Positions 44,764 through 57,035 of a stretch of 64,000 nt of DNA are shown piece by piece. The DNA lies in assembly GCA_024500155.1 (NCBI GenBank), contig CM044869.1, positions 25,232,501-25,296,500 on the forward strand, given 5' to 3'. The notes beneath the pieces were generated by a model, which was not told the DNA's origin, searched no databases, and saw only the letters and a list, made by a program, of their open reading frames with translations. This DNA is from Chenopodium formosanum (Eukaryota > Streptophyta > Magnoliopsida > Caryophyllales > Amaranthaceae). Each line of letters begins with the position of its first letter. Position 1 is the first letter of the stretch. Position numbers and translations under genes: made by a program.

Positions 44764-46307
44764 TATAGACACCTAAAAATGTCTCCCCGAAACCAAACCC
44801 GATGATGAACAACTTTTCACCGCCATTATTGGTCGGGTTGAGTATTTAATCCTTGGAGTACTTAAAATTCATATTCAATCAAACTCAGTTCATAAAATCA
44901 GTCCTAATGTTTAGTCAAAGCATAGTCTAATTTTTATTTTGGCCCAAACCTTTTTTATTCATTTCATTAATAAATAATAAACCGAAATAGCTCGAAATTA
45001 TAAAACGACACTTAAAAATGCTGAGCGTAATTAGGGTTAAATTGTATCTGGACGTAAAAATGGAAGCACGATCCGCCACGTCACGGCAAATTGTGCCACA
45101 TCACGGGAATCGTTGCCGCGCCACGGCATATTTTCCCGTACCACAGTGCACATGTCGTGACACGGGATTGTTCCATGTTTTCTCCGCATAAAACCTAAAC
45201 GCGTTTTATCCTCTGTAGGTCTGTGTCATGATATATTTTGCCGTGTCGCGGCATGCTGCTGATGTGTTGCGGCATTGTTTTTTAGGGTTTTTATCTTTTT
45301 AGGGTTCCGTGTGTTCCCTCTGTTCATTTTCCCTATAAATACCCCCTCATTTCTGTTGTTCGGGGCATCAATCAACATTCTCTTCTCTCTTCTATGCTCT
45401 AGCCTAAACACTAGCCTACCTTATTCTTCCAAAATACATTCCTTAAGCACTCCAAGGAGTTCGTACTTTACCCGAGGTTCTGTCCTTAAACCAAGGCATG
45501 AAAGGTAGAATTGTTTGAGGGTTTGGCCCCAAATCAACTCTATTTCATTTAGTTAATTATTTTTTTATTATTTCCTTGAAGTTACTAACTCGTTTATTGT
45601 TTTATAGTTCCAAGCAAGCAAAATCAAAGTAAGGAATCATGTTCCTTTTATTTCCATTATTTTTCTAACGATTTTATATTGTTGGATTACTGTTAAATTG
45701 TTTCCAATATTAATATTTGTTTTATTATATATTGATCACCATATTGCATGTTTAAAGAGAATATGTAATTGAAAATCATGCCTAATAAGATAATTTGGAC
45801 AACTGGTTTAGGTTCCTTTTTAATCTTGTTATTTATTCAAGTGATCACGATATTTCAGAATTATGTGTAGCATTTATATTCAATCAATTTAGCATAATAA
45901 TAGTTTGGAGCAAATTGAATATTTTGTTTGCATGCTTTTGTGATCGCAAGAATCACCTTTTCGCTATAAAAATCGATTAGAGGCCAATACGAGCGAATGT
46001 GACTCCATGACTCACTTCGTACAATCATCCCCGATCCTCCTTTCGTGGTTTTGAACCATATGGAGTTAGTAATCTCATGGATCATAAATGGGGTGTAACC
46101 TTCACGGGTCAATCATTGTTGCCTTTGGTTGTCCCTTAATCGTGGTTGCCTTTTATGATCCGTGAACGGTTTACAAGTTCCTTAAAAAATTGTTGGCGGC
46201 TCTCTACTTTATTTGTCCCTAATCGTATACATCAATTCCCACTTCCTATGAGTGCCAAGCATATTCACAACATGCTTAACGTAGGAGCATTTCAAATGAC
46301 GCCTACA
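44764..46307 (+). repeat. 5' LTR of Tat-C
   Basis: The 1544-bp LTR starts TATAGACACC (TG mutated to TA) and ends CCTACA. Compared with the 3' LTR (1582 bp) it lacks about 25 bp near 44960 and some motif units near 45225, with scattered substitutions, so the insertion is not recent. TATAAAT is at 45334-45340. Confidence 0.95.
45065..45275. repeat. CCGTGACACGG-type cluster upstream of Tat-C TATA box
   Basis: About eight degenerate units occur, for example CCGCCACGTCACGGCA, CACATCACGGGA, CCGCGCCACGGCA, GTCGTGACACGGGA, TGCCGTGTCGCGGCA and GTGTTGCGGCA. The last ends about 60 bp before TATAAAT at 45334. The 3' LTR counterpart (about 62155-62392) has more units. Confidence 0.85.
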
Positions 46308-46310
46308 ATT

Positions 46311-46328
46311 TGGCGACTCCACTAGGGA
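46311..46328 (+). other. Primer binding site of Tat-C
   Basis: TGGCGACTCCACTAGGGA lies three bases after the LTR. It is of the same type as in Tat-A, probably tRNA-Arg (from memory). Confidence 0.8.
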
Positions 46329-46539
46329 GGATTCTTGGTTATTTATCGATTTGGGTGATCGGTATTTAATTAAGATGAGTGGAGTAAACTTGAAAGATTC
46401 TTGAAAATATTCCTGTGATTAAATTGAAATTTTTGCATATGCATAGACGTTTTAACGTCGTATTCAGGTATGTCTTGTAGGAGAAATTGAATAACCTGAT
46501 TGCGAACGAAGAGAAAAAGACACCAGTCAGATTTTCTGA

Positions 46540-47235
46540 CTGCCGCGCCACTGCAGTTTCTGCCGTGTCATGGCGCTGTGCACCGTTACGCGGTGTTTAG
46601 CATCGTGACACGGTACATTCTGCCGTGTCACGGAAGTCCTGAAATCTTTCCAGTGGCTTTATTTCTCTTCTCACAGTCAGCTTCCTTCGGTTTTTCTGAA
46701 AAACGTGTGTGTTCTACATACATCTTTGCCTCGAGGGATTTAAGCTCTATCAACCCAAAAACGCTCATGGCAATAAGGGTTCATCCGAGTCATTAAATCC
46801 ACCCAAACCATGGAGCCGCCCGTTGGCATACACCCTCAAGGGAGGCTGCCATGCTAACGCGTTCAAGATCTTAACCATGGTACCCTTTGACACCAAAAAA
46901 CTTGACCATAGTTGAACATAGATCTTGACCTTAGGTTGCGAACTTTTTTCGTATCATCGTGACTAAGTGCTATGTGGTTTATTTGGTGCTAACCCCACAT
47001 GTGTTTGTTCATTTTGTTCTAACCTATGACCGAGGGTTTTATTTCCACATAGTAATTAGTGCGGACATAAAATTGAATAAAACCTGTAAAATTCACAAAA
47101 TCGGACCTGGAATTGTGCACCGTGTCACGGCAGCTCTGCCGTGCCACGGTGTACAATTCCCTGACATGGTGCTTTGTACCGTCTGACGGTGCATTGCACC
47201 GTGTCACGACATTTAGCACCGTGACACGGTGCCCA
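46540..47235. repeat. Two CCGTGACACGG-type clusters in Tat-C leader
   Basis: The first, 46540-46636, has GCACCGTTACGCGGTG, ATCGTGACACGGTAC and TGCCGTGTCACGGAA. The second, 47115-47231, has CACCGTGTCACGGCA, TGCCGTGCCACGGTG, TACCGTCTGACGGTGC and the perfect 15-bp inverted repeat CACCGTGACACGGTG (47217-47231). The Tat-A leader has its own unrelated motif at matching places (5222 and 5964). The rest of the leader, 46329-47661, is non-coding. Confidence 0.85.
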
Positions 47236-47661
47236 GGAAAAGTACACGCGTCCATAACCTCAATTAATGACTCACAAGTCATGTCGAGTTCACACACTTT
47301 TCCTTGAGTCGTGCACCATTTTGTTTATTACCGTACTTCAAGATGGTCTTGTGTCGTTTTTTCGTTTTTTTTTTCTTAGGAGTAAGTCGGATGGTATCCT
47401 CCCATAAATACTTTTATTCTTCTAAAAAAAAATTCGAAAAAATTTCTTCCCTTTTCTTTTCCGGATGGGTCAAGGTTAAGTCTGGTCATTAAAGGTGCGT
47501 TTGTTTTAATGTCACAGCACTTGGTCAAGAAGCAGGGGTAGACTGTTATGTTCGAGTTACTACCTCAATAACCTCTTAAACCTAAGAGGCGTACAAGAAA
47601 ACAATCGCAATCATCTCCATAGAATCCACCTTCATTTCCAGTTCATTTTGAATTCGTTCCA

Positions 47662-48935
47662 ATGGCCACTAAGGAATAAGTTGAGAGTCTCAACAAGACC
47701 ATCAAGACACTTGCTGCTGTGGTGCAAACACTCACCACTAAGGTCCACACCATGGAGCAAACTAATGTCACTACGGCTGCGATGGACAAGATCAAGGAAC
47801 AAGTGAGCAAAATTTCTAAGGACTTCACCTACGTGGAGCAACCTGCCACTTCTTTAGCTGTCAAGGACAAACTTCCTGAGAAGTTTTCCACTGCTGACAT
47901 CCCAAAATTTAAGCCTACTGATAACCCTATGTTTCATTTAAAGGCTTTTTCTACAACTATGGCTCTCAAGGGAGTAGATGTAGCACTCTTCCTTACTATG
48001 TTCCCTCTTTCCTTGGAGCACACTTGTCAACAGTGTTTTACTCTTTTGATTCCAAGCATACCGTGACTTGGGAGGATGTTATTGAAAGTTTTATGAGCCG
48101 TTACAAATGTAACATCCATGCTAAGACTTCTGAACATGAACTCTCCATTCTCAAACAGAAGGAAAATGAAGGCTTCACTACCTATCTGAGCAGGTGAAGA
48201 GAAACAGCTACACTCTTGGTGGATCCTCCTCAAGAGAAGGAGATGGTTCGCCTCTTTATTTCAAATCTGACTCACAAGTATAAGCAACATTTGAAGTTTC
48301 TGCTTTTGAACACCTTTGAAGCTGTGTACGATATTGGGATCAATATTGAGGATGAGTTGATGAAGACTGCTGGTAGCAACAATAACAACAACAATAACAC
48401 TTGGAAAAACAAGAAGATTTATGTGTTAGCTCTTAATGCTTCTACTCAGAGATTCCAAATGCAAAAGAGGGTTTACACGACTTTGGGAATGAGCTATGAT
48501 GCTGCTTTTGATCGCTTTCATAGTCAAGGATTGATTATGCCTATTGGGCCCTTTCCAGAACCTCAACCAGAGAACTGAACTCCTAGCTATGACCCCAGCG
48601 CTCATTACAAGTTTCATCAAGGCAAAGGTAATACTACTGAGAAATGTTGGAGGTTGAAGGATGCGATCCAAGACCTGATTGATGCTAATCAGCTTCTTGT
48701 CCCTCCAGGGGGTAAGAAGCCCAATATTCAAACAGATCCTCTTTCTGATGCTTTGGCTATCACGGGAGATGAAGTCTCCTTTGATCTGTCACTACTCAGT
48801 CAACCTGTGAATGAACCTCTACCACAAGTTGTTATTGTTTCAAGCTATGAAGAAATGAATGGAATTTAGGATAGTGACGATGAAGACGTCTATCTCAAAG
48901 ATATCCTGTTCATCCCTTGGCACTAGCAAAGATGT
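47662..48935 (+). pseudogene. Tat-C gag
   Basis: The ATG at 47662 has a TAA at codon 6. A Thr/Val-rich coiled-coil-like segment leads to ADIPKFKPTDNPMFHLKAF, conserved with Tat-A. A frameshift near 48055 passes to the frame of MVRLFISNLTHKYKQHLKF, an Asn run (48381-48402) and, near 48604, HYKFHQGKGNTTEKCWRLKDAIQDLID. The last is the Tat-type cysteine/histidine motif with its first Cys lost. Stops are at 48576 and 48867. Confidence 0.85.
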
Positions 48936-49019
48936 TTGGGGGGCCTTGAGGTCAAGGTTCTCACCAGGAATGGGAGGTTGCAACATCCTAGTCCACCTCC
49001 ACCTCCACCACAAGCATAA

Positions 49020-50750
49020 CCAATAGTTGATCCCATCGACCCTGTGAGCAATGATCTGATCAAGCAACTACAAAAGACTAAGGTGGAAATGAATGTATGG
49101 AAGCTTTTGGCTACCTCCCACGAGCATCAAAAGGCTGTGATGAATGCTCTAATGAAGATAGGAGTTGATAGTGACAAGACTTCTCAAGGGCTAGTCAGCT
49201 TTCTCACTACTAAATTGCCAAGCACCAATAATCTGATTTCCTTTTCTGATAAGGATCTGCCCCCGAAAGGGGATCAACATAACAAGGCCTTACACCTCAC
49301 TGTGGTGTGTAGCCAGATGAATGTTCCCATGAGCCTAGTTGATAATGGCTCAGCAATCAATGTATGCCCACTACGTACTGCAAAGAAGTTGGGCATAAAA
49401 AATGAAGAGTTGATCCCCTCCACTCAAGGGATTCGTGTTTATGATCATACTCGCCGTCAAGCCGTGGGTACTATCATGTTAAACATAACTACTGGAGCCA
49501 TTGAAAGATGCACCAAGTTTTAGGTGGTGGACAATAAGGCTTCTTTTAATCTGTTGTTAGGTCGTCCTTGGCTTCGTGAGCCAAAGGCGATCCCGTCATC
49601 GGTGCACCAAAAAGTAAAAGCCATAGTTAGAGGGGTTCCAATCACCATTGATGCCTCTCCTATGCGTATTCAAGTGATTGACACTCCTATTGTCTATGTC
49701 GAACATGATGAAGAAGACGAGGATATCTGGGGGTTTTCGCTAGACGATGTTTTTATGATTGAAGAAGAGGAGAAGTGTCACCTCGACTTTGATCCCTATT
49801 CAAATACCAACATCAATGCAATTATGAAGAAGCAAGGGAATTTCCTTAGAATGACCCTTAGACTTAAGAAAAAAGATGGCAGAACTTTAGGTCACCCTAG
49901 TGCACCCAAAAAAGACACCTTTGGCTTAGGGTTCAAACCAACAAAGGAAGATGTGAAACAGGCTCTCTCGAAGATGAAAGCTCGCAACAATGCTCGAACC
50001 ATGAAGACAGTAATGGCCATGGATCCTTATCCTTTCACTCTCAATGGCCAGTACATCAAAGAGGGGGCAAACTTCCCATGCTACGAGTTCCCCGAGCCTT
50101 TCGTCCACAATGGGAAGCGTGAGCCAGGTTTCGAGATGTTCCTGGATTGTGATTTCATCGATGAAGGCGAGTTCTCAACAGCTGAGAAACTAGTTAGTCT
50201 GAGCTCTGGTAATATGAATAATAATCTTCTTTTTGGACTGGAAAAGAATGAACCCAAGCCTATCAACAATGACAATTCTGAGCTCATTCAAGCTGCCATA
50301 TTGAGCAAAGATTTCAACCCCTCTGAGTTAATTATCCTAGCTGATGGTGTTCTAAAGGGATGGCGCAAGACGGTGAAGATCACTACGCCGAGTGGAGGAA
50401 AGCCGGAAGTGACCACTTGCGAAGGTCCTATGTTTGATGAATCTGAATCGTCTGGGTCCGAGTTCGAGTCTGAGTTTGTTGATGGGTCTTTAGGATCTGA
50501 GGCCGACCCCCTTTCTGCTATTGAGTCTTTTTCTATAGTTCCTCCTAGTATTGAGCCTCTTGTCTAGTCTCCTCCCTCTATCCCAAATAATTCCGGCGAG
50601 GTCGCAGTTGACCTTGCCCTCTTTGACGTAATGACCAATGAATTCAATGAAATGAGTACCTTTGCTTACGATGCGTGTCATTCCCCTAACCCTGATCAAT
50701 ATTTCTATGCTAATAATAAAAATGACAAAGAAATAATAAAAGCAATGGAA
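49020..50750 (+). pseudogene. Tat-C protease and linker to RT
   Basis: In the same frame as the end of gag. Protease shows MSLVDNGSAINVCPLRTA (49330-49383), the D-N-G-S form typical of Tat elements, and FNLLLGRPWLRE (49545-49580) after one TAG at 49521. A long acidic, charged linker follows with YPFTLNGQYIKEGANFP and Ser/Glu-rich stretches to the TAG at 50565. The frame then continues to a +1 shift near 50755 leading into RT. Confidence 0.85.
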
Positions 50751-50760
50751 GAACAATAAA

Positions 50761-52302
50761 AATAAAACTACAATTATTGAAGATACAGAAACAATTAATA
50801 TTTCCAATGATACGACTCTTAAAGAAGTTAAAATTAGATTAACACTAAGTCAAAACGAATGATAAGAGCTAATTAACTTGCTTAGTGAATTTGTTGATGT
50901 ATTTGCTTGGTCTTACCAATATATGCCAGGGATTGACAGGGATATAGCTCAGCATACAATACCACTCATTCTAGGTATGAAGCCTGTTACACAAAAGCTA
51001 CATCGTATGAAACCGGATGTGGCTCTCAAAATCAAGGAAGAAATCAAAAAACAATTGGTTGCAGGTTTCATTAGAGTGTCCAAGTATCTAGAGTGGATAG
51101 CTAATGTGGTTCCAGTTCCAGTTCCAAAGAAAGATGGATGGGTCAGAATGTGTGTTGATTACAGGGATCTCAACAAGGCAAGCCCAAAGGATGGGTTCCC
51201 TCTACCTCACATTGACATTCTGGTCGACAACACAGCAAACCATGCACTCCTATCATTCATGGACGGCTACGCTGGATATAATTAAGTACTGATGGCCGAG
51301 GAAGGCATGGAGAAAACCACATTCAACACACAATGGGGAACATATTGCTATACGGTAATGTCATTCGAGTTGAAAAACGCGGGTGCCACCTTCCAAAGAG
51401 CAGCCACAACATTATTACATGATATGATGCATAAAGAGGTGGAGGTCTATGTTGATGATATGATCGTCAAGTCAAAAGATTGGCCAGGCCACATCACTGC
51501 ACTTCACAAATTCTTTGAAAGACTCCGCAAGTATAACATGAGATTGAATCAAGCAAAGTGCGCATTCGGAGTTACATCAGGTAAACTACTTGGCTATGTG
51601 ATTAGTTCTCGAGGGATTGAAATAGATCCCACTAAAGTCAAGGCAATCATTGCCATGCCACCACCCAAGACTGAGAAGGAGATTCGAGGTTTTATCGGAA
51701 GGTTGCAATATATAAGTAGGTTCCTATCCAAACTTATTGCGATATGTGAACCTATATTCAAGAAATTAAAGAAGAACTTTCCGGTTACATGGGATGGCGA
51801 CTGCCAAAATGCTTTCGGAAAGATCAAAGAATACCTGGAAAATCCACCAGTGCTAGCACCAGCAATACCTGACTTTCCTCTTCGACTCTACGTTACGGTA
51901 ACAAGAGAAACGATGGGGGCAATGCTAGCACAAGAAATCGAGAGCAAAGATAATGCAATCTATTATTTGTGTAAAAAGCTTCAAGGTTATGAGACTAGGT
52001 ACACACCACTTGAAAAGTTGTGTCTCGCACTCGTGTGGGCCGCACAGAAATTAAGGCATTACATGCTCACTCATACAGTTCATGTTGTGTCAAAGACGGA
52101 TCCTCTCAAGTACCTGTTCGAAAAGGCAACACTCAATGGCAAGTTATCAAGATGGATAGTCAACCTTGCTCAGTTTGACTTGAAATTCGTACCACAAAAA
52201 GCCATCAAAGGTTCTGCAGTTTATGACTTCTTAGCAGATTTTCCATTGGAAGAAGTTAAGAAAGAGGAATAAGAGTATGATTTCCCTGATGAGGATCTAC
52301 TA
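50761..52302 (+). pseudogene. Tat-C reverse transcriptase and RNase H
   Basis: From 50878: LLSEFVDVFAWSYQYMPGID, KKDGWVRMCVDYRDLNKASPK, FPLPHIDILVD, then a TAA at 51283 where Gln is expected (AGYN-stop-V). The active site YVDDMIVKS is intact (about 51450). The thumb and connection lead to RNase H (LRLYVTVTRETMGAMLAQE ... YTPLEKLCLALVWAAQKLRHYM, 51880-52070). Two adjacent stops at about 50860 and a TAA at 52270 are further lesions. Confidence 0.9.
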
Positions 52303-52740
52303 ATGACTAAGGATGATAACTGGACGCTCTATTTCGATGGAGCTTCGAACCAAAAGGGTTGTGGTGTAGGAGTCTTGCTCATATCGCCCAACGAAGGACA
52401 CATCCCAATTTCCATGAAGCTCGACTTTGATGTCACCAACAATGCTGCAGAATATGAAGCATGCATCTTGGGATTAGAAACAGATGTGGCCCATGGAATT
52501 AAGAAGCTCAGAATCTACGGCGATTCGTCACTAATCATCAACCAGATCTCCAAGCGATGGAAAAAGAAAAGTGAAAGTCTCGCTACGTATCAAGCTCATC
52601 TGGAAACTCTCACGGAGCAACTAGATGAAGTGGAATACACATATTTGCCTAGAGAAGAGAATCAGTTTGCCGACGCACTAGCTAAGTTGGCATCAATGGT
52701 GCGAATTCCAAAAGACACAATTCAAATGCCATTGACCATA
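52303..52740 (+). pseudogene. Tat-C second (archaeal-type) RNase H
   Basis: In frame with RT: WTLYFDGASNQKGCGVGVLL, then VTNNAAEYEACILGLE, YGDSSLIINQI and later YLPREENQFADALAKLAS. The Asp, Glu, Asp and Asp of the RNase H active site can be placed. A second RNase H of this kind after the ordinary one is the diagnostic mark of the Tat lineage. The open frame continues into integrase without a break. Confidence 0.9.
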
Positions 52741-54057
52741 GAAAGAAGATACGAGCCGGCTTATGTTCTTGCACTTGATGATGAACAAGAATCACAAGAA
52801 GAAGATAAAGAGCCATGGTACACGGATATCCTTAACTATGTGACGAAGGGAGAATACCCTCCTAACACTGATAAAAGGGCACGCCGTGCTTTGAGGCTCC
52901 TGGCCTCACAGTATGTGCTCATCAGGGGAGAACTCCATAAAAGGACCGCTCAAGGGAGGAATCTCTTATGCGCAGCTAAGAAAGAAGCATACAAAACCAT
53001 GGAATACCTTCACGCCGGAATATGTGGAACGCATATGAATGCTAAAATGTTAGTCCAAAAGATTCAACGACAAGGTTATTATTGGACTACCATGGAGAGA
53101 GACTGTCACGAATATGTAAAGAAATGTATGAAGTGTCAAGTCTACGCAAATTTGCAACACGTTCCACCTTTGCTTCTCTACACATATGCTTCTCCATGGC
53201 CTTTCTCCACTTGGGGAATCGACATCATTGGGAAGATAAAACCACCCAGACAAGGAGGACACGAGTTCATCCTTGTAGCAATCGACTACTTCACCAAATA
53301 GGTCGAGGCTGTTTCATATGCTAAACTCACAGCAAAACATGTAGCTCAATTCATTGAGAAAAACATTATATGCCGCATAGTGTACTGCACGAAATGATCA
53401 GTGATGATGGGACGCATTTCCAAGCCGAGTGCGTAGAGTTGTTACAAAAATAACGTATCAAACATCATAGATTGTCACCCTATCGACCACAAACTAGTAG
53501 TGCGGTTGAATCGGCCAATAAGAATGTGAAAAATATCATCGAAAATGATGGAAAATGACAAAGATTGGCCAAGCAAGCTACATTTCGCTCTTTGGGGTTA
53601 TCGAACTTCTGTTTGTACATCAACGGGGGGTAACCTTTTCTCTTTGGTCTATGGAGTTGATGTTGTGCAACCAATAGAGCTCGAAATCCCTTCTCTACAA
53701 ATCGCGTTGGAAAGCCAACTGGATGAAGTCGACTGGATGAGTGCGAGATATGATGAACTAGTCTTACTTGACGAAAAACGCTTGGCAGCTTTGCATCATG
53801 TTCAAATCTACCAACAGCGTATGGCACGAAATTTCAACAAAAAAGTCAAGACTAGGAATATTAAAGAAGGTGACTTAGTACTTAAGGCAATTCGCAAAAA
53901 TATGTTAAATCCAAGGGGAAAATTTAGACTAAACTGGTCAGGTCCATACATTGTCAAATCCATTTTGTCTGGAGGGGCAGCACAATTAGTAGACATGGAT
54001 GGCTACGGTTTCCACAATTTCACCAATTTGGATCAACTCAAGAAATTTTATGCTTAG
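52741..54057 (+). pseudogene. Tat-C integrase
   Basis: The zinc-binding part (about 52987-53150) has HAGICGTHMNAKMLVQKI ... CHEYVKKCMKCQ. The core has first Asp in WGIDIIGKI (53215) and IDYFTK followed by TAG at 53299 where Trp is expected. After a frameshift near 53385 comes second Asp in MISDDGTHFQ, then Glu in SAVESANKNVKNI (about 53500). A second frameshift lies near 53530. The C-terminal GPY-like region (GKFRLNWSGPYIVKSIL) ends at 54057. Catalytic residues survive, but the protein is broken in three places. Confidence 0.88.
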
Positions 54058-54179
54058 TTGCAAGGGTTCAAGACACGATAGAGCTACGTTCGGCATGATT
54101 CCTTTTAAGGATACGTAGGCAACCTCTCAAGGGGGCCCGGCCACTTTAAAAATAAAAATCCTTTCTTCGTCAACATACC

Positions 54180-54460
54180 TATAGCCACCGTGTCATGTTC
54201 AGAAAATGCCGCAACACGGCAGAAAATGAGGCTAAACGGCAGAACTTTGGCAAACATATGCAGCAGCAAAGGCACCGTGACACGGCATTGTACGCCGTGA
54301 CACGGCAATAGCCACCGTACAACGGCACATATTACTGCAACACGGCGGCATTTTGGCATAAAAATACCACGCAACAACACTGTGTCATGGCAAAATGTAC
54401 TGTGACGCGGCAAAAATTGCCGTGACACGCCAACATTCACCGTGACGCGGCGGTATTTCC
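54180..54460. repeat. CCGTGACACGG-type cluster after Tat-C pol
   Basis: About ten units include CACCGTGACACGGCA (54271), CGCCGTGACACGGCA (54292), CACCGTACAACGGCA, CACTGTGTCATGGCA, TGCCGTGACACGCCA and CACCGTGACGCGGCGG. They are spaced roughly 20-30 bp apart. The cluster lies between the end of integrase and the 3' end of the antisense gene at 54650. Confidence 0.85.
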
Positions 54461-54649
54461 ATGAGTTTTATTAATTATTTTGTTTAACTCTTCCATTGCA
54501 TCCGACTTCTTAATTCGGATTTAAAAAAAAAAAAGTTTTAGTTAAGGCAAAAATAAACATGCTATTAGTATTGAAATAAATGTGACTATAACTATTGGCA
54601 TCATACACCTTATTTAAAAATTAAAACATTAAAGCAAAGCAATATTGGT

Positions 54650-56116
54650 CTAATCCTTCTTCACTTTAGGAGCTTCCTTCTCCTTTTCAACTAGGTCAGC
54701 CTTCACCATTAGTGTATCTTTTGTAGCTCGAACCGTCACACCTTTAGTTGAACTTTCATCCCTTTCATAGTTCTTAGGTTGCTTCTCCCTATACACCATC
54801 TTTTCTTTACCCTTTCCTCTTACATAAATTTTTTTAGGCATTATAGGAGTCTTAAATTCAATCCCTTGTGTTCTCGGACCTAGACGACCTTTAGGAGGCG
54901 CCTTCTTACTTCCAAGACGTCCCTTCACATCAAACTTATGTGATCCGACCCGCTCCCTCCTACTTCGAGGGTTCAACCATGCCTTGTATGCACTAGACAA
55001 GGGGGGAGGAGCTTGGTTTCTCGCAGATTCAGTCCACATAAGTCTTCCAATCCAATAAGTCTCATACTTGTGAACATTAGTTTCATGCAATGATACATCA
55101 TGAGGACTATTGTTATAGCGTGGAACTACTTGTTCAAGTCCATATTGTCGCATCAATCAGGAAGGACAATAAAAAGTCAACTTTGACATACTAGGAACAC
55201 GACAATACGGTGTATCATTCGTCCCAATCATCCTAGTGAGCCTCCACCAAGGCACTACCCATCGAATAGAAAATTCTCTCTTTGCAAAGAACACCTTCCA
55301 ATCATCATATGACATGTTTGCAGAGTAATTCTTCTTCCTACGAACTAGATCATTGGGACCATATTTTTCAATATCGTCGGGGGCTTCAAAGAGTTCCAAA
55401 CGCTCCATCAACCAAATCTGCAAAGAAAGAAAGAAAGAAAAAAAAACGCAGATGGTCAGTTGCTACAAAAAAAAAAAAAGCACCGTGACACGGTGCTTGC
55501 CACGTGTCACGATGGTTAACCAGTGTGCGTTTTTACCTGCAATAGTACTAGAGAGCCCATTCTTGATGGCTTTCTGGTCAGATTTTGCTTTGTTGAGACA
55601 ACGCAAAGTTTCTCCAAGGCAAGTAGGTATAGGGGATCTTCCAGATTCAACATGTTCAAGCACAGATGCTAAACTAGCATGTCCTACTCTACCATTTGCA
55701 AATAAAATCTTGCTAAACATGGAAAAATTATAAGCCCTTCTACGATATACATGATATGACTCAGAGACAGGAAGATATAAATATAAATTTGCAAGCTTTT
55801 CTAGATCTACCTCATTACCACGCAAAATTCTATTTAAATCTTGATTGGTCAGATTTAGATGGCGTTCAAAATCCTGGTAATAATACTCACGCAGGGTAGG
55901 CATTGCAACGAGATTTCTAGCACGGAAGCCAAAGATAGCACCAAATTCTTCCGGCAGCGGACAGATTTCATCATAATCGAACTTGAAACAATGAGTTTCC
56001 GGACTCCAATAATCTAAGGTTGCTCTCAGAAAATCATGTTCAATTGCTACATGCCTTAATGCTAATAAACCTCTAACATGAAACAATTCTAGCTCTCTTT
56101 TGTTTACATTAGTCAA
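54650..56116 (-). pseudogene. Antisense gene B of Tat-C (DUF7745/PMD-like)
   Basis: Exon 1 (56116 to about 55537) begins MTNVNKRELELFHVRGLLALRHVAIEH. It contains FKFDYDEICPLPEEFGAIFGF and ends in ...LSSTIAG. A GT-AG intron (about 55536-55420) follows. Exon 2 reads IWLMERLELFEAPDDIEKYG ... WKVFFAKREFSIRWVVPWW, has one TGA (55157) and continues LMRQYGLEQVVPRYNNSPHD to a Lys/Arg-rich tail ending at 54650. The 'PLPEEF ... GF' start, the Trp-rich middle and the 'RQYG' region resemble plant retrotransposon-linked DUF7745 / PMD-family proteins (name from memory). Only one stop breaks it, making it the best preserved gene in the window. Confidence 0.7.
55481..55495. repeat. Perfect 15-bp palindromic unit in antisense intron
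   Basis: CACCGTGACACGGTG lies in the intron of antisense gene B, followed at 55499 by a degenerate unit (GCCACGTGTCACGATGG). It is flanked by an A-run and an AAAG microsatellite near the acceptor. Confidence 0.85.
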
Positions 56117-56289
56117 AGAATATGACTAGTTACGCAATGTATTATCAAAATTCTGAGACATTATTTATTGAAATATGAAATTTTAGCTATTTTATGTTTC
56201 GTAATTATGCATATCACGAATTAACTGCTTGTAATTTATAGCCAAAAGCGTTCAGAAACTCGAAATATCTATCCAGTTACACGCGCAAA

Positions 56290-56410
56290 ACACACCGCTG
56301 TAATATTTACGCGCCGTGACACGGAAAATTCCACCGCGTCATGGGACAGAATGCCGTGACGCGACAAACGTTACCGTGACGCGGTATATTTTGACGTGTC
56401 ACGGTGGTCA
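56290..56410. repeat. CCGTGACACGG-type cluster upstream of antisense gene B
   Basis: Six units (CACCGCTGTAATATT, GCGCCGTGACACGGAA, CACCGCGTCATGGGA, TGCCGTGACGCGACA, TACCGTGACGCGGTA, GACGTGTCACGGTGG) begin about 175 bp before the start codon of gene B in its transcription direction. This is promoter or 5' UTR position. Confidence 0.8.
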
Positions 56411-56552
56411 CGCGCTTTTTAATTTTTATCCTTGACCTATTTTTTCCGGATTTTTGTTGCATTTTCCTTCACCGTTTATCCTTCAATCTCGTTTTTCAAG
56501 AGTTTTATTCCTAATAAAATTCTCCCTTTATTTTTTTTTTTTGGGAAGTTGT

Positions 56553-56830
56553 AAAACTTGTCCCATTTTTATTTTTATTTTCTTTTTCTTTAGGGGAAGT
56601 TGTAAAACGTGTCCCATTTTTATTTTTATTTTTTTTTCATTTAGGGAACTTGTCCCATTTTTATTTTTGTTTTTATTTTCTTTTGGGGAAGTTGTAAAAC
56701 TTGTCCCATTTTTATTCTTATTCTTATTTTCTTTTGGGGAAGTTTGTAAAACTTGTCCCTTTTTTTTTATTTTCTTTTTGGGGAAGTTGTAAAACTAGCC
56801 CCATTTTTATTTTCTTTTTCTTTTGGGGAA
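56553..56830 (+). repeat. Minisatellite, about six units of ~50 bp
   Basis: Units run GGGGAAGTTGTAAAACTTGT followed by CCCATTTTTATTTTTATTTTC and vary in length; units start near 56553, 56595, 56643, 56686, 56737 and 56780. It lies between the two antisense genes. The open frame across it (56454-56792) is a by-product of the repeat. 56830-57035 holds nothing recognised. Confidence 0.9.
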
Positions 56831-57035
56831 GGTCGGTACCCTCCACTTACGAAAAATAACGTTTTTTTTTTCGCGTCATTAATCACACACAATCAGTCTC
56901 AAGCACACACTAACATGCACACTAATTGAGTAAATAACGTCAAATACATAAAGTGTGAATAAAATATACAAAGTGAGTCGTGGTACATAAATAGTGTCAT
57001 GTGTCATCAACCAAGTACATAATTAAAACCCTCGG

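Noticed and set aside
45065..47235. CRISPR-like array of short repeats
   Set aside because: Units are degenerate, in both orientations, unevenly spaced, and in a plant retrotransposon.
50568..50877. Ogre-type intron between protease and RT
   Set aside because: Both flanking frames can be followed to a single +1 shift near 50755, with RT-linker coding present, so no intron is required.
56454..56792. Hydrophobic 112-codon frame resembling a membrane protein
   Set aside because: It is generated by the T-rich minisatellite (repeated Cys-Pro-Ile-Phe-Ile-Phe units).
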